Shown here: piece after piece, positions 28,240 through 40,877 of the stretch
How positions within the stretch are numbered: position 1 is the stretch's first letter
Layout of the letters: each line of letters starts with the position of its first letter
Assembly: GCA_014529385.2 (NCBI GenBank)
Contig: CM043953.1
Location: 77,614,872 to 77,678,871, forward strand
DNA from: Adiantum capillus-veneris
Taxonomy: Eukaryota; Streptophyta; Polypodiopsida; Polypodiales; Pteridaceae
Length of the DNA: 64,000 nucleotides
Direction: 5' to 3'
Translations under genes and position numbers: made by a program
Notes under the pieces: model-generated
Told to the model about the DNA's origin: nothing
Seen by the model: the letters and a program-made list of their open reading frames with translations, nothing else
Database searches by the model: none

Positions 28240-28251
28240 TTGCATAGTCTT

Positions 28252-30200
28252 GAGCTTCACTTGTTCTATTACCATTGGTGAATTCTCTCGTTTAATCCTA
28301 TGAGCCATGTCGTAGGACTCTTTTCTTATAATTGTAAGGGAACTTGTTCTTCTACATGATATCCCCTTTTCCGGGGTGAAAATCATAATTTTGGGGTAGG
28401 CCCATTTTAGTGGGAACCCACCTCCTATAAGCATGGTGGTTGGTGCCACTCAATGGGACTTCCGCTTGTGGAGGGGCATTACCTGCCCTCCCCTTCCCAA
28501 CAAGTACCTGCTGACTGTTGCCTTATCTATTATCAAAATGGTCACCTCCTTTGGGAGGTTTCTCTCTTGGCCATTTGCAAGGGATGACATAAAGACATCT
28601 TCAATAACTAAGGCCACCTGATTCAATACTTCTGTACCTATGGCCATTGGCTCATGGATATGGTAAGACACTCTCCTATCCTTGATTTTCCGACTCTTTT
28701 TCTTGTTGCTCATTAGAAGCATCTATGTTTATTATTGCCATGTATAAAAGATACCAATTAAAAATTCCAGGGTCCCTTTATTCTTTGAGAAGGAACCCAT
28801 GATTGGGAGCGAGGAAGCTTCTCGACATTAGATTCTTCGAAATATAAGAAATCAAAATACTTTATGCTTCATATTAGATTAATTGTTTTGTTGGATAGGT
28901 GTTTTGGTGCAAATTTGATAAATTGGACACCAACTACTCTATATAGCACCTAAAACCTTCATACGCACTCTAAATCAATCTTGGTTTTATACAAGATACA
29001 AATGGTCTCTTCTTATGCGCAGCTTTGCCTGTGTCAAACAAGGAACTCCCAAACTAGTGTCAAACAAGGAACTCCCAAACTACTACCAATCTCTAACATG
29101 AGCAGTAGAAACTCTCGCAAGACCCTCTCCCAAGCTCGCAAATCCATCCCTTACAGCCAAGTGACTAGGATGGTGCCCATAGGCGTCCTTTTGTTTCTGA
29201 ATGAGCATCATACTGCTACCCTAAAGGAAAGCTCTACCGAAATTCATAGGATTCTGTGCTAAATTCTTCATTAGTGTCATCCCATGTGTGAAAACTAGCC
29301 ACCCAGACAAGGGAAATAAACAATCTTGAAAGATGCATAGACAGCAAATGCATCCTGAAGGTAGTCCTTAAGCTATCTAAGATTAGCCTACACAACACCT
29401 TGCATACCAAAGAATACACCTCCAAAGAAACCACCAAATCATGTAAGGCAAAATAGGTCTGCTGCTGAAAGTCTTCACCTCAATAAAGACTTTATTGAAA
29501 TCCATGATGTAGAGAAATCTCACCTACAAAAAACTAGTGCAACATGGAATGTAACCCCAAGAAATCAAGAAACAAGCTAGTGCGTACCTTTTGTAAATAC
29601 CATTAATCTTGATTTGTTTCTAAGTCTGATTCTCAATATGCAAACTGTAACCAATAAACAACATGCAGGACACTGCTCTTCACTTAGAAAATAGAAAAAT
29701 GAAGAAAATATATAATTCCTTTTCTCTCGATCCCAACCAATACCGTGAATGTGGGTGTGCCTGTGCATGCGCAAGTGCACTGCACAAGCCAAGTAGCACA
29801 AACGATCGGGGATGAGGAAAATGCGGGTAAGCTTGCAGCACGCTATAGCAATTGCAGCTGTAGGTGGCACACCAACCTAACTAAAGGGCACAGCAGTGAA
29901 GGGGACAGCACCGACGCGCGGATGAGATTAGTTAAGGTGAAAAAGCATTGCGTCTGCAGATGGAATGAGGCAGGGTGCAAGGCATGAGGGTAAGACGAGG
30001 GTAAGAAAAATAGAGGTAATGCTCTCACCCGTAAATACCTTACCACACTGAATTAGGTGACAACCAAAAATTTGCACCCGTAAGTAACTACCTACTTTAC
30101 AAAAATCAGAAAAAAAACTTTAAGCCACATTAATGGTAAAACTCAAAAAGCAGCCAAAACTTCGATTGTAAGCAGAATCTTCTACAAGCCCTGTAAGCCA
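28252..30200. other. No gene recognised
   Basis: Host flank of the LINE. A 90-codon minus-strand frame at 28450-28722 and an overlapping frame to 28252 have no domain I recognise. The 28.9-30.2 kb portion is anonymous and may include transcript downstream of the UBP12-like gene. Confidence 0.5.
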
Positions 30201-30859
30201 TCAATCTTCTCATGATATGTACATTGCGAAAACCAATCCGCGTTCAACAATCAAATATTCGTTGCCAATTTGCGTCCAACCAATGCTTCAAAGATTCACA
30301 AAGCACTTTCGCCAACACATCATCTTCAAGAAACATATATTCCTCATCCACCACGACGGAAAATCTACAAGAGTTTCTAGCCACCAAAAAAATGGCAGTG
30401 TTATTACATGCCCTCGACCCAGCCATCGAGTGCCTCTGCGGGCAAGAAAACCAACAGGTGTGGAAAAATTTTATAGAACTCATGTCTGCTGTTCCAGCTA
30501 CAAGGCACTTGATGAGAGATGCCACTTTGCCTCTCCACTAAATTTCCTTAAGTGTTTCTCTATAGGAATCAAAAATGAGCAAATGCCCAGCACAATACCC
30601 GTATACGAAACTACATTGCAAAGATGGGATGTCTCATCCCAACCATAGGACGTACAATGCGATCATGGCACCTGTTGCACTCAGAAGATGCAACACTCCT
30701 CGACACTGCCAGCCATCCCATTTGGACACCACCATAATCAATGGCAATATATATATTACCTGAGACAGACCGGCTGTACATGTCCCTTCGCGGTGTCCAA
30801 AACAAGCCATGAATCATCACCTCTACAGAAGAACATATCTATCCATTTTTGTCCTTCCT
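30200..30859 (-). other. Probable 3' untranslated region of the UBP12-like gene
   Basis: Directly downstream of the stop codon on the minus strand. Open frames here (for example 30217-30648 plus, 30244-30525 minus) have no domains. The polyadenylation site is not identified. Confidence 0.4.
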
Positions 30860-33275
30860 TTAGTTGTAAATCTTCACAGGTTTCTCATAAGCATGTCGAT
30901 TCTGCATCAACAAGAAACAAGCGACCAATAAATTTAATGTTTTAATATATTTTCACAAGATAAAGAGTTTTGCAAAAACTTCAACAGTTAACCTGGTTGG
31001 TCTGGTGAGATCTCTTGGGCGCAGTGTCCGTATGCTCTAATCCCAAGTAGTGCTCCCATGCACCATATGGGTCTCGCTTCTGCTAAACCAGGCATTCCGA
31101 GACTTACGACATGAAAGATGATTTTCATATTTCATAAAGCCAATTACTAAAAACAAACAAAATTGCTTACCAAAAAACGACTTGCAACAATATCCGTGTC
31201 CTGAAGGTAGTCAGGACGGCCTAGAGATACGAATGCAAATTTCCACTAGAAATTTGCACAAGCAGCCAAGTCACCGACTAATTGAGAAATCATAATTACA
31301 GACAACACTAACCACTCCATCTTTTTAAGGATTAGTTGCAAAAGCTACCTTGGAAAATTCTTCATCAGGTACTTGCAGCTTTTTCTTTAGACGCTCTTTC
31401 AAAGTAGCCAGCGTCTCATCTTCATGGACAACAATAAAAAAGGGCTCCCCAAAATTTTGAAGCTGCAACTAAGAGCAATTTCAGATCCAAAGTTGCTTTA
31501 AGGTCAAGAGCAAAAACATTAATTAAGAGGAGAGAAAGTTACCAGATGATTTTGCGCCGTATCTCGTGTAAAGTGATAGACATGAATTGCCCTGCTGTTA
31601 GGGCTCATCTGTAACTCCTCCTCAGGAATCTGTGCACTCAAAAAAAAAAGAATGGCTAAGAGCTACTATAGCACAGTACCAAGAAGAACCTCAAGGCTCA
31701 CGTCCCCTCTTTTGGTATACAAACCTCTTCGGCTCGCAAGGTCCAATACTGATCATTAATATTTTCAATCTTCTCATTCACCGAAAAGACCTGCAGACCA
31801 GAGAAACATCACACTAGGGCTTTCATATACATAATCAGAAAATATAAAAGTCTGGCCTCTTGCCTTGTAAATCTTATGGTAGAAAACCTCTAGTATCCGA
31901 AGTTCAGCCTGCGGGCTCGACATCTCTACCTTTCAAAATTCAAGAAACATAAATACGTTATCTTGCATCACTCCTACTCACTTTGGCACATAGTTAACCA
32001 GTTAAGCATTCAGAAATGCTCGTATGGCAAGATAATAAAACCCTACTTTTCCTTTCAGCTCATTGATAACATCACCAATAGTACTCTGTTTTGGAAGCCT
32101 AATACTTAGGACAGAGACCTGCAATGATACACATAATAAAGCTTAAAAAGGTAGTCAAGTTATAACAATACAACCCTCTATAAATCTTTGGCTTCCACAC
32201 CTCTTCAGTGCGATTGTTGTGAAATGCCACTTTCAATGTTTTCAAGCCCTGCAACTCTGGCAATGGTATATCCAATACCTCATAATACAGAATATCCGAG
32301 ACCTGTAAAAAGGTAGCAGGATATAGGCACATAATAATCAAAATAGTATTTATTACTCAATCCAGAAAAACCAAACCCTAAATTGCAAATGATATAACCT
32401 CATCAAAAGGAACCTGGGTATAATGTACAAGCATGTCACTTAGCCGGTCAACACCACGATATTTGATCGGCTGTGGCTTTGGTTGTTGAGAGTAGCAGTT
32501 GTGTGCTGTTAGTCGGATTTTGGAGGGATCATCCACATTCAATTCAAGGGCGACTCTCTCAACGACATCATCATATGTATGCTGTTTCGACCTGTATCAA
32601 TGATGTGTAAGTGACTAAGCAAGCAAATGCCCACACAAATATTTTGAGTATCGAAGAAACTCACAGCTCTACAAAAAAACCTTCTTCTTTTGGTGCCTCC
32701 AAGCGTCGGAAGTGCACAATCTTTCAAAGAGAAAAGACAATTAGAAAAATTAAGAGGGGCACAATTAGAAGACTTATTGTAGGAAAGAACCTGTGCTTCC
32801 AGTTTCAGGACTAGCCCTAAAACAAACATGCATGCTATCGAGCTTTTCCTTCAGAAATTTTATGATGTGGAAAAGGTTAAAGCTCTTACCTGCCTATTGT
32901 GCACATACTCCAAGAACGATGGAACATCAGGATATCTGTATCCTGCAATCTCTTCTTGAGAAGGAGACTTCTGGAAACAAATGATGTCACCATCTTCGAG
33001 CTATAGCAAAAAGTTCGATTAGAGAATCACAGCGAAGTATGTTCTAGAAGCCATTATTTCACTGTGTGTCCATCAATGATGTAACAAGAAACATGCAAAC
33101 ACCCTTGGCTTTCTATTCTAGAAATATTTTCAGAGTGACTGTATGAATCAAAGATTTAGTGACACGATCACACCAACCATTCCATCGAAGAGCACAAGTG
33201 AACTACCTGACAAGCTTTAAACGTCGTATTCTTGTCAATTGGTTCACACATAACATTTGGCTCAAATTTGATCTC
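30860..33275 (-). CDS. UBP12/UBP13-like ubiquitin-specific protease, C-terminal 13 exons (5' part not in window)
   Basis: Deubiquitinase of the USP7/HAUSP class. Exons 5' to 3': 33207-33275, 32890-33000, 32665-32720, 32414-32591, 32201-32302, 32047-32118, 31864-31929, 31725-31790, 31543-31629, 31349-31462, 31171-31245, 30993-31079, 30860-30901 (stop TAA 30860-30862). They join in frame to 1125 bp, 374 residues, with no stop. Hallmarks of the plant C-terminal USP7-type region are EIKFEPNVMCE, GDIICFQK, TYDDVVERVA, DILYYEVLDIPLPELQGLK, RLPKQSTIGDVINELK, ENINDQYWTLRAEE, NFGEPFFIVVHE, YGAWEHYLGLEH and the end NRHAYEKPVKIYN. Introns are GT-AG except after exon 7, which has a GC donor (31863). The full protein is about 1100 residues; the MATH domain, the catalytic Cys/His domain and all earlier exons are missing. 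Frame and splice sites look constrained, favouring a real gene with a huge upstream intron over a pseudogene. Confidence 0.9.
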
Positions 33276-33724
33276 CTGAATGACAGAATCGTGTTAGATC
33301 ATAGACATAATCATGTAAAATTATTTATGCATCAATATAGAAGCCCTCCATAAATTTGAAACTAAGCACCTTATTTCCATAATAAACCCGATCGCATAGC
33401 CCAAAACAGTGACCAAAAGAAAATATGCATGCGTGTGTGCATTTTAGCCCCATTTATATGTATCATTTTACTTGCCCCAATCGTTCGATTTTCCCCCTCA
33501 GCTTTGTTTCCCCTAGAGATCAGGGGTTTCTCCACCTAGGGTTGTTTCTTGTAGTCTCGGTTCAGACATGCTTTGTAAATTGCAAATCTATTTCCTTTCA
33601 TAATATAACACATACAAGCCCAACATTTTGAGAGAGAGAGAGAGAGAGAGAGAGAGCAGCCCAGAGTTTGCGACTGCCACTGTCCTTCACTCTGTCTACC
33701 GCATGAGCGTGAACTACATGCTCG
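33276..33724. other. Upstream intron (or broken flank) of the UBP12-like gene, with a (GA)n tract
   Basis: An acceptor-like TCATTCAG precedes the first visible exon. I searched this stretch for the preceding UBP12-type coding segment and saw none. A (GA)n tract lies at 33631-33657. Confidence 0.55.
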
Positions 33725-36700
33725 ATCTGCTACGTCACAATATGGTGGCATAGATGGCATGATCCACATTGGAGCCACTTGAGGGCTTGATTACCAATAC
33801 ATACACTAAAATCTCTACCATACAAAAAATGCTTCCAATACTTCAAAGAATGAATGCCACAGAGATGTTCCTTATTGCACACTAAGTAGTTCTTTTCTGC
33901 GTTTTTTAACTTCCTACCGAGAAATGCAATTGGACGCCCATGCTACTACAGCACAGCTCCTATGGCCACGTTGCTCACATCCATCCATACCTTGAAGGGG
34001 TCATCCCAAGAGGCGAGGATGAGACACGGAGCTTTAGTCAACGCTACCTTGAGAGCTTCAAAAGCCTCAACGGTCGCCTCAGGCAAGACGGCGCACTGAC
34101 GAAGAGTTTTAACCCCTTTCAAAACATCATTGATTGGTGCATCAATGAGTGCAAAATTTTCTAAACGTGAACTTATCATATGCTGTTTTGGGTAAATCCC
34201 AATTACAAACCTATTCTACCTCTGCACGATCCAACTTGACACCATCTGCAGAGATGATATAGCCCATATAAGTAACCTCAATCAAACTTCTTAGCTACGA
34301 TATGCAGCTGTCACTCATCTAAACGAGCTAAAATCTTCTCTACATCCCAATCATGCTTTTCCCATGATGCTAGAAAAATGAGAATGTTATCCTGAAAAAT
34401 ATACACACATATGCCGATCGTGTAATTACGGTTGAAAGTACCCACAACACACGTCAATCCAAAAGGCATAACAACATAGTCCCACTACCCCCGCATGGTC
34501 CAAAACGCGGTCTTGTAGATATCGCCCTTGAATACCCTCACCTAATGGTACCCACTCTTGAGATCCACTCTGCTGAAAACCTTAGCCCCATTGAGCATAT
34601 CGAGAATATACTCAATGAGAGGCCTATGAAACTTATTCTCGATTGTCATCTTGTTGAGTGCCCTGTAATCTACATACAAACGCAAAGACCCATCTTTCTT
34701 GCGGACAAACAAAACAGGAGCAATAAAAGGACTTATACTACTTCGTATGAATCCCCTAGCCACCAACTCGTTAGCTGCCGCTCTGACTTCGATGCGATGA
34801 TCCTCCGACCGCTCCAGAGGGAGACGGGTGGGAGATCATAATGCAAGAAACGATGCTCATACTTCTTAAACAAATCCAAGTATCATTTCGAATGCTAAGG
34901 TCTTGAGTCACTTGTATGGCATAAATAAATGTTGCTTAAGCTTCTCTACGTAGCTCGCGCTTAGCCTACACATGAGAGATTAGAGGCAAAGAATAGTGGC
35001 TTTGCTCATCGCAAATAATAACCACAGGAGAGAGGCATGTCTGAGAGAGAGTGAGCGAATTCATTCGTGGATTAAGTTCACAAAATCACTTTATGCCTAG
35101 AATCATATCATAGCAAGAGGAGCCACGACAAACTTGCGACGGAAAGATGCTTGCTAAACACAAACTAGCTCACTAGGACAGTCATGCATAATTGAAGAGT
35201 CCATGCCAAGAGCAAATCCAAAAACCTCAATGGGAGTGCCCTCTTCACAAAAGAATCGCTAATCTCATCATGCACACTGTAAGAATCAAAGAAAATCACA
35301 ATACGCTCACCATTCACATGACCGTAACACTTAATGAGAGACTCATTAGGGTGATCCTAAACACTTGGGCCGCACTACCTTGTTCATGATCACCCTAAAA
35401 GAAGATGTGAGTTCTTTCTTAGAAGTTCGGTGATTCCTTGGGGCAATCTCCTTCCAGGTGACCGTTAGGTGACACGTAAAACATCTTCTTTCTTTACCAT
35501 ACTAATTCCTTCTTCAAGACTTAAACAACCTCCTACTATTCCTTTAGTAAATTTTCATCAGGTGTCAACTTAGGGGTTTTTTTAGTTTAGCCAGTCATTT
35601 GTTATCACTGTTAGGTGAAGGGTTAAGTGATTTAGCTGTAAAGGACAATTGAGAAGAAGAAAAATTGTCGTTGGTCTTACCATTGTTCTTACCACTCCAT
35701 TGGTTATGAGGGTTCTGCGGGGCATTTGAAAATAACTTGTTCTCTTTAGGCTTACCTTTGTTATATTTCATTTCTTGCTTAAGAGCTATCCTGACGGCGG
35801 CATTGTAGTTAGTAAGGTTTAAGACTTCTACATCGTATTTGATATACTCATCAGAACAAAGAGGAAAGCCTCCTTGCAAGCCTACGCAATTGCACACCAA
35901 TCTATAAAATACGGTTAGAAAAAGACATAACGGGAGTCCCAATTTTCTTGAGGCCTCTCCAATCCTCTTTCAACTGATCAAGGTATTGTGGTGGCATAAA
36001 AACCAGCCTTCGATTTGTCTTAGAAGTCGCCCCAACTGTAAGGCAATGGATCACCATCCGCGGCATGCTCAAGATGTTGGCCAACTCTGATTCTTGCCGA
36101 GCTTCATACCAATTAATGGCATCATCGACAGATACATGGCAACAGTCAAAACTTTACTATTACTATTTTTATTGTCAGTAGCAAAATAAGCGTTGATTTT
36201 ATGTAACCAAGAATAAATAATTGATACATCCATCCTACCATCATACTTACTCGAAGTCATTTTTTCAATAACTTGATTGTTAGTTGCCCTCTCTACCTAG
36301 CCTACGCCATGACTCGTCGGCCTCCTTGAGTGGATCGCTCTTCGAGGAGAGCACGTGGAGAGCCAAGTCTCACATGTGTTGGTCTCGTAACACTAGCTCC
36401 TTAGCTACCCTCTTCTCTTCAACCACTCTGCATTGAGCTCAGCGTTCCCTTTCTAGACCCATGTGTTCCCTTTCCACGGCGACTTGTTGAGCCTCCTTTT
36501 TCTTTTTGGCTTCCGCTCGTTGAGCTTCCTTTTCCCTTTTGACTACAGCTCGCTAAGTTTCCTTTTCCCTTTCAACTTCAGCTCGCTTCCCTTCCCTTTC
36601 TCTTTCGGCTACAGCTCACATCATCTCCACCATGGACTTTACCAAAGCCTCCATTGACTTTGATACAATCCGTGGCGTAGATGGGGATGGGGAAGAATCT

Positions 36701-36792
36701 AGAAATGGTCCTCCTGGTGCAGAAACTTCTTCTCCAATACCACTCTCATCAACATGAGGCAAAGTACCCATTCCGCTTCCGATGATGACCAT
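33725..36792 (-). pseudogene. Ty3/Gypsy gag-pol, degenerate (Gypsy-1)
   Basis: On the minus strand from 36792: a Gag start MVIIGSGMGT followed by a Pro/Ser segment and an Arg/Glu/Lys coiled-coil-like run (about 36300-36650); Gag core pieces KYDGRMDVSIIYSWLHKINAYF (36069-36260) and a following segment (35595-36084); protease-like remnants at 35.0-35.5 kb; RT with [20 protein letters not shown] and [11 protein letters not shown] (34542-34766); and RNase H (APCLILASWDDPFKV, then GRPIAFLGRKLKNAEKNY, 33735-34100). The RT catalytic box (usually Y-x-D-D) reads FQDNILIF near 34385-34405. Many stops and shifts; integrase not seen. The domain order RT then RNase H without preceding integrase indicates Gypsy. 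Confidence 0.85.
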
Positions 36793-37231
36793 GCAATGAG
36801 TATTGGGGTACTTGGGGTTCCTAGTACTTGGGATTCTTGGTACTTGTTATTGCTTGCAATCTACGTTTAAGAAGGCTTTTCTCTTACCCAACTCCTTGCG
36901 AGTGCACCCCTTGGCGACCTTGAGCTCCCAACAAGGTTGCTTTTTCCAACCTCATGTTGATTGGTATGCCCAACACGCCCAAGTGGTCTTGGGTTACGTG
37001 CGATCTCAAACGAGCAAAAAAAAAATTTGTAGTTCTTTTATGGCTTAATGGCCCTTCACATTGAGCGATGGAGAAGGGAGAGCGCGAACGATGCGCGATG
37101 GACTAAGAGTGGGAGAGGGTGGGAGTGTCTAGTAAGTCCAAGACAAGGACACGAATATTCTCTAAGAAAATAAATCTGAGAGAGGTTCTTTAGATTCTTT
37201 TCTTAAGTGGTGATACCGAACATACCAAAGA

Positions 37232-37243
37232 GCTCTGACACCA
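37232..37243 (-). other. Probable primer-binding site of Gypsy-1
   Basis: Minus-strand TGGTGTCAGAGC, one base from the usual tRNA-Met-type site, lies upstream of the Gag start. A possible LTR edge TGTTATGTGCACC begins at 37245 on the plus strand; the outer LTR boundary was not found. Confidence 0.65.
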
Positions 37244-37278
37244 ATGTTATGTGCACCGAAAGTGATTGATGGTGAATG

Positions 37279-37574
37279 CTACAGACGTGTGCTCAGTGCG
37301 CACTAAAGATTCCTTTTACTTCAAGAGAGAGGTGCACTAGACTAGAGAGAGAAGAAAATGATTTTGTGAGTCAATGTTTTGTGAGTTATAGAGAGAGAAG
37401 AAGACTAACACCAAATGGGGGATTTGGTGTACACTACAGATGTGTGCTCAATGCGTACTAAAGGTTCCTTTTACCTCAAGAGATGTGCACTAAACTATAG
37501 AGAGAAGAGCATGATTCTGTGAGTCAATGTTCTGTGAGTGATAGAGAGAGAAGAAGACTTAACACAAAATGGGG
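37279..37574. repeat. Tandem duplication, two units of about 141 bp (period about 155 bp)
   Basis: 37279-37420 and 37434-37574 are about 88-90 percent alike by eye. Each opens CTACAGAYGTGTGCTCARTG and closes with AAATGGGG. They lie in the presumed 5' LTR or leader of Gypsy-1. The same neighbourhood resembles 60593-60680 (GATGGACTAAGAGTGGGAG-like words). Confidence 0.85.
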
Positions 37575-39071
37575 TCCCAAACCGCCCTCCAAAGGTTCCC
37601 CTCTATCGCTAGAGAGGTATTTGCTTTAATGCACACATGCTAATACAATGGATCTAGATGCTAACATGCTTATGGGATCTTGCGATAGATGCTTGAATCT
37701 GTGAGGCTTAGGGCTGACGACAAAAAAACGCTAGGGCTGATCTACCTTAGATCTACAAACTGACAATAAGGCTATGGCTGAAATCTGCAATTAATGATAA
37801 GGGATGGCTGAAAACCGAAAACGCTGAGTTGATCTGCTCTTGCAGGGAAGATCTCCTAGTGCTGCTGGTGTAAAAATGTTGAAGGGCTGACTGAACATGC
37901 AAACACTCCAAGGTCTTGATGGCAGAAATGCCACGAAATGCTTGTGCTCATGGACTTGTATTGTAGGTATTGCTTCTCTGCTTGGAAAGGAGACCCCTAG
38001 GTCAATATTGTCAGATTGAGCCCCCACAACTTGATAAAAATGATGCTATTAAATCACTTATTAATAAGTTTATGAACTACTGATAAGAGGTGCTTCTTAT
38101 GCAATTATTACCTAGGCTTGGTACTAAAGGTGTTGTACGAGAACACCCCCCAGTGTCTATACCTAGCAGACACTAGTTGTGGTCATGTGCAATCATGAGC
38201 ACAATCAAAGGATACGCAGCTACTCTAAAGTGCCTCGACGTGCATGTCTTGCGTACAAGCTCACAAGGGTGCTAGAATCTAGGTTGTCCTAAACCCTAGA
38301 GATAGGAGTTACAACTAGTTCACATGCACATAGGGTTAGATGTGCACGAGACAGTGGCGCTATACAGACAAGCTCATTGGTACTTGTCCGGCAAGCTACT
38401 CTGGCCCTCCCCCACGCATGCTTTTACTTTAATTCCCATGTGAATGTGAATCATTTTAACCAAAGTTTTCTTTTATTACCCAAGTGTAAAAAGCAACCTT
38501 TTTGAGTTAGCTTTTGGGCCCTACGAGCTATAAATGTCGATGATTGCACTCGACAATTGGTCACTCAATTGTAGAGTATTATCAAAGAAATACCGCCGAG
38601 GCATACGACTTGGGTACCCGTGCTTCTGAGAGGGGAGACCACCCCTTTGTGTCTTGAGTCAAATATCCTTCCAAGTTCAATTGCTCTTTTGAGTTCAATT
38701 TGGTGTTGTTGCAAAAAATTTACCGCCCCATTGGGTTACATGTGGCATTTTGATTATTGAATTGTTGTAGATTTAAGAACCATACTCTGTAATTCTTCCA
38801 TCTTTAGTGACAAGGGACTTACGAATGTACTTCTAATAACTCAAAAGTGTAAAACCGAAAAGAGACTTGAAGATCTAGGTGTCCACTCTTGCATCCTCCG
38901 ATTTTCCTCATCCACACCAAGTATCTCCTACACTATATAGGCTCTTTTTAGGTTAAGTGGAAATGGGCTATAAAATTAAATCTAGGTGGCTGCTTGGCTG
39001 GAAAAATATTAGGACTCATTCAAGCCACTTATGGCTCTAATAGACTTGGACACTCCAAATCAAAGATCAAC

Positions 39072-39150
<79 letters not shown>

Positions 39151-40140
39151 TCGCGTGCACATCGCTCTGTGTGCCACAAGGACATGCTTCATCGACTTCC
39201 AAAGCCAATTTTCCACCTATCCCTAGATAGGAGTGTCTAGAATCCTAGGGAATTAGTACCGACAATTTTGTGAGCCTGTTCACAAGACCTGCATGTCCAG
39301 ACGAGTCATTAGATTGGGTTTTCCAGTTTGAAACCCTCTTGTATAAATGAATTTACAAGTGTTTTGGCAGATGTTGTTACACTACAGCAGGCACCTTGCA
39401 TGACCTGCAAGTAGTTTTAGGTTAGAGGAATCCAATGAGCCATTCCCCGCGTCAATCGGATTCTTGGATTGGCAGATGTATGACAGTTTCAGCCAGAAAC
39501 TTAGCTCTCGTCAAACTTATTATTAAATCATTTTAATGATTTAATTTATAAGAATTTGACAGAAGTTTTGCCCCACCTAAGCCTCAAGGAATTCTTGAGC
39601 CCAGTATTCCAAAACCTTTGGTAGTAGTTGTCACGAGGCTATGGCAACCACTAACCTTAGTTGTTGGTTTCTTATCCTTGATTTTTATTTAATTTTTGGG
39701 ACCCTCTTTTTGAAGTCACAAATGGCCGAACATTGGTGGCCAGTGAGAAGAGCAAGTCGCCACGAGATGGGGCCAGTCTCGGCACAAGAAAGTTGGGCCA
39801 GTCGGCACTGGAATCTGAGCAGTTAAAGGGTGTCTAGGCTCAATTCAAAGTCATTTAGGCCCCTCGCTACACTTTATAAGTCGGTGGGTACTAGGAATTT
39901 AACTCAAAAAAGGCAAAGTGGACACTTGGCTGCTCCAAGCTGATTTTGCCAGATCTGCATGAAGAGGGGGAGCCCAAATTGAGAGAAGGGCTGATTTGCT
40001 TCATTATGTGTACTGTGTGTTAGTAGTGGGTGCAGATGATCACACCTTTAATAAGCTTGCCTTCTCCCTTGCTCTATGTAGCACGATGATTCCGCTCCCG
40101 TGCATCTTTCTCCCCCTTTGAATACAGAAACGTGATGCCC
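37575..40140. other. No gene; LTR debris and a long (AG)n array
   Basis: An (AG)n array spans 39075-39147. Just left of it, GACTTGGACACTCCAA (about 39047) matches the LTR edge found at 59390, so this is LTR-derived. The remainder of 37.6-39 kb is anonymous, possibly Gypsy-1 LTR. Confidence 0.55.
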
Positions 40141-40149
40141 CGCTTGAGG

Positions 40150-40875
40150 GCTTTTCATCTGTATGTACGGTAGTGTGGGTTCATGCGAAATTGCCGAGGC
40201 AAGAGCCTCTTGCACAGGTACTGGATCAGCTAGTTGCTACTCCCCCGCAGGTATAGGTGAATTCATAGAGGCTTCGCACGAGAAATCTTGTCCAATTCAA
40301 AGGGCAAGTAGCCCTACAACTACGAGAGCTCAAGCACTTGCTACGGATGCGACTGGCGCGCGAAACGGAGCCCGAAACAGTGAATTACAGCCTACTGTGT
40401 ATTTTTGCAGGTTTAGGGTTTCGGCCCTAATTGATCCCTAATACACCCAAGAGCTTCGGGGAAGTGATGGGATCATTGTACAGGCGATCTCGTGCATTTT
40501 CAGGGCAGAAAACAGAGAATTCAGCGTGCTGCAAATTCTCACCAGGTTTGGGAAAGTGTTCGTATGCGCCAGGAAAGTCACCTTTGGCATGGGGATTTCC
40601 CTGTGAAGCCTCCTACTGCAGTAATGCTGCCGAAATCGGGCTAGAGTAGGCCAATTTCAGCCGCGGGTAAAAGCGGGACAGCTGGTAGAAACTTGCAGGT
40701 TTTCTCCCATGTTTTATAAGAATAAGAAAATACCGAAAGGGACGCCGGTCTTTGGGGCCTACAGGGTGTCGTTGTTTGCTTAGAAGCGCTCTAGCTGCCA
40801 GGCCGTGGTTTGTTTGAAGTGTTAATTCCAACCACAGGTTTCTTCATGATTAGTGAAGTTCCTTTGTGTCGTAAA
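40150..40875 (+). repeat. Degenerate LTR-like fragment of the ACCGAAAGG-box family
   Basis: Contains ATAAGAATAAGAAAATACCG plus AAAGGGACGCCGGTCTTTGG near 40720-40765, the box shared by the LTRs at 48-63 kb. Ends are unclear. Short frames here are not convincing genes. Confidence 0.5.
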
Positions 40876-40877
40876 GT

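Noticed and set aside
26690-28722. Extending the LINE to include the minus-strand ORF at 28450-28722
   Set aside because: The 12-bp duplication at 28240-28251 closes the insertion before that ORF, which has no LINE motif.
30217-30648. Overlapping frames of about 90-140 codons downstream of the UBP12-like stop
   Set aside because: No domain; they overlap on both strands and most likely lie in the 3' untranslated region or just beyond it.
33276-33724. Possible further upstream exon of the UBP12-like gene
   Set aside because: I searched the minus-strand frames for the segment that precedes EIKFEP in this family and found neither it nor a matching donor site.
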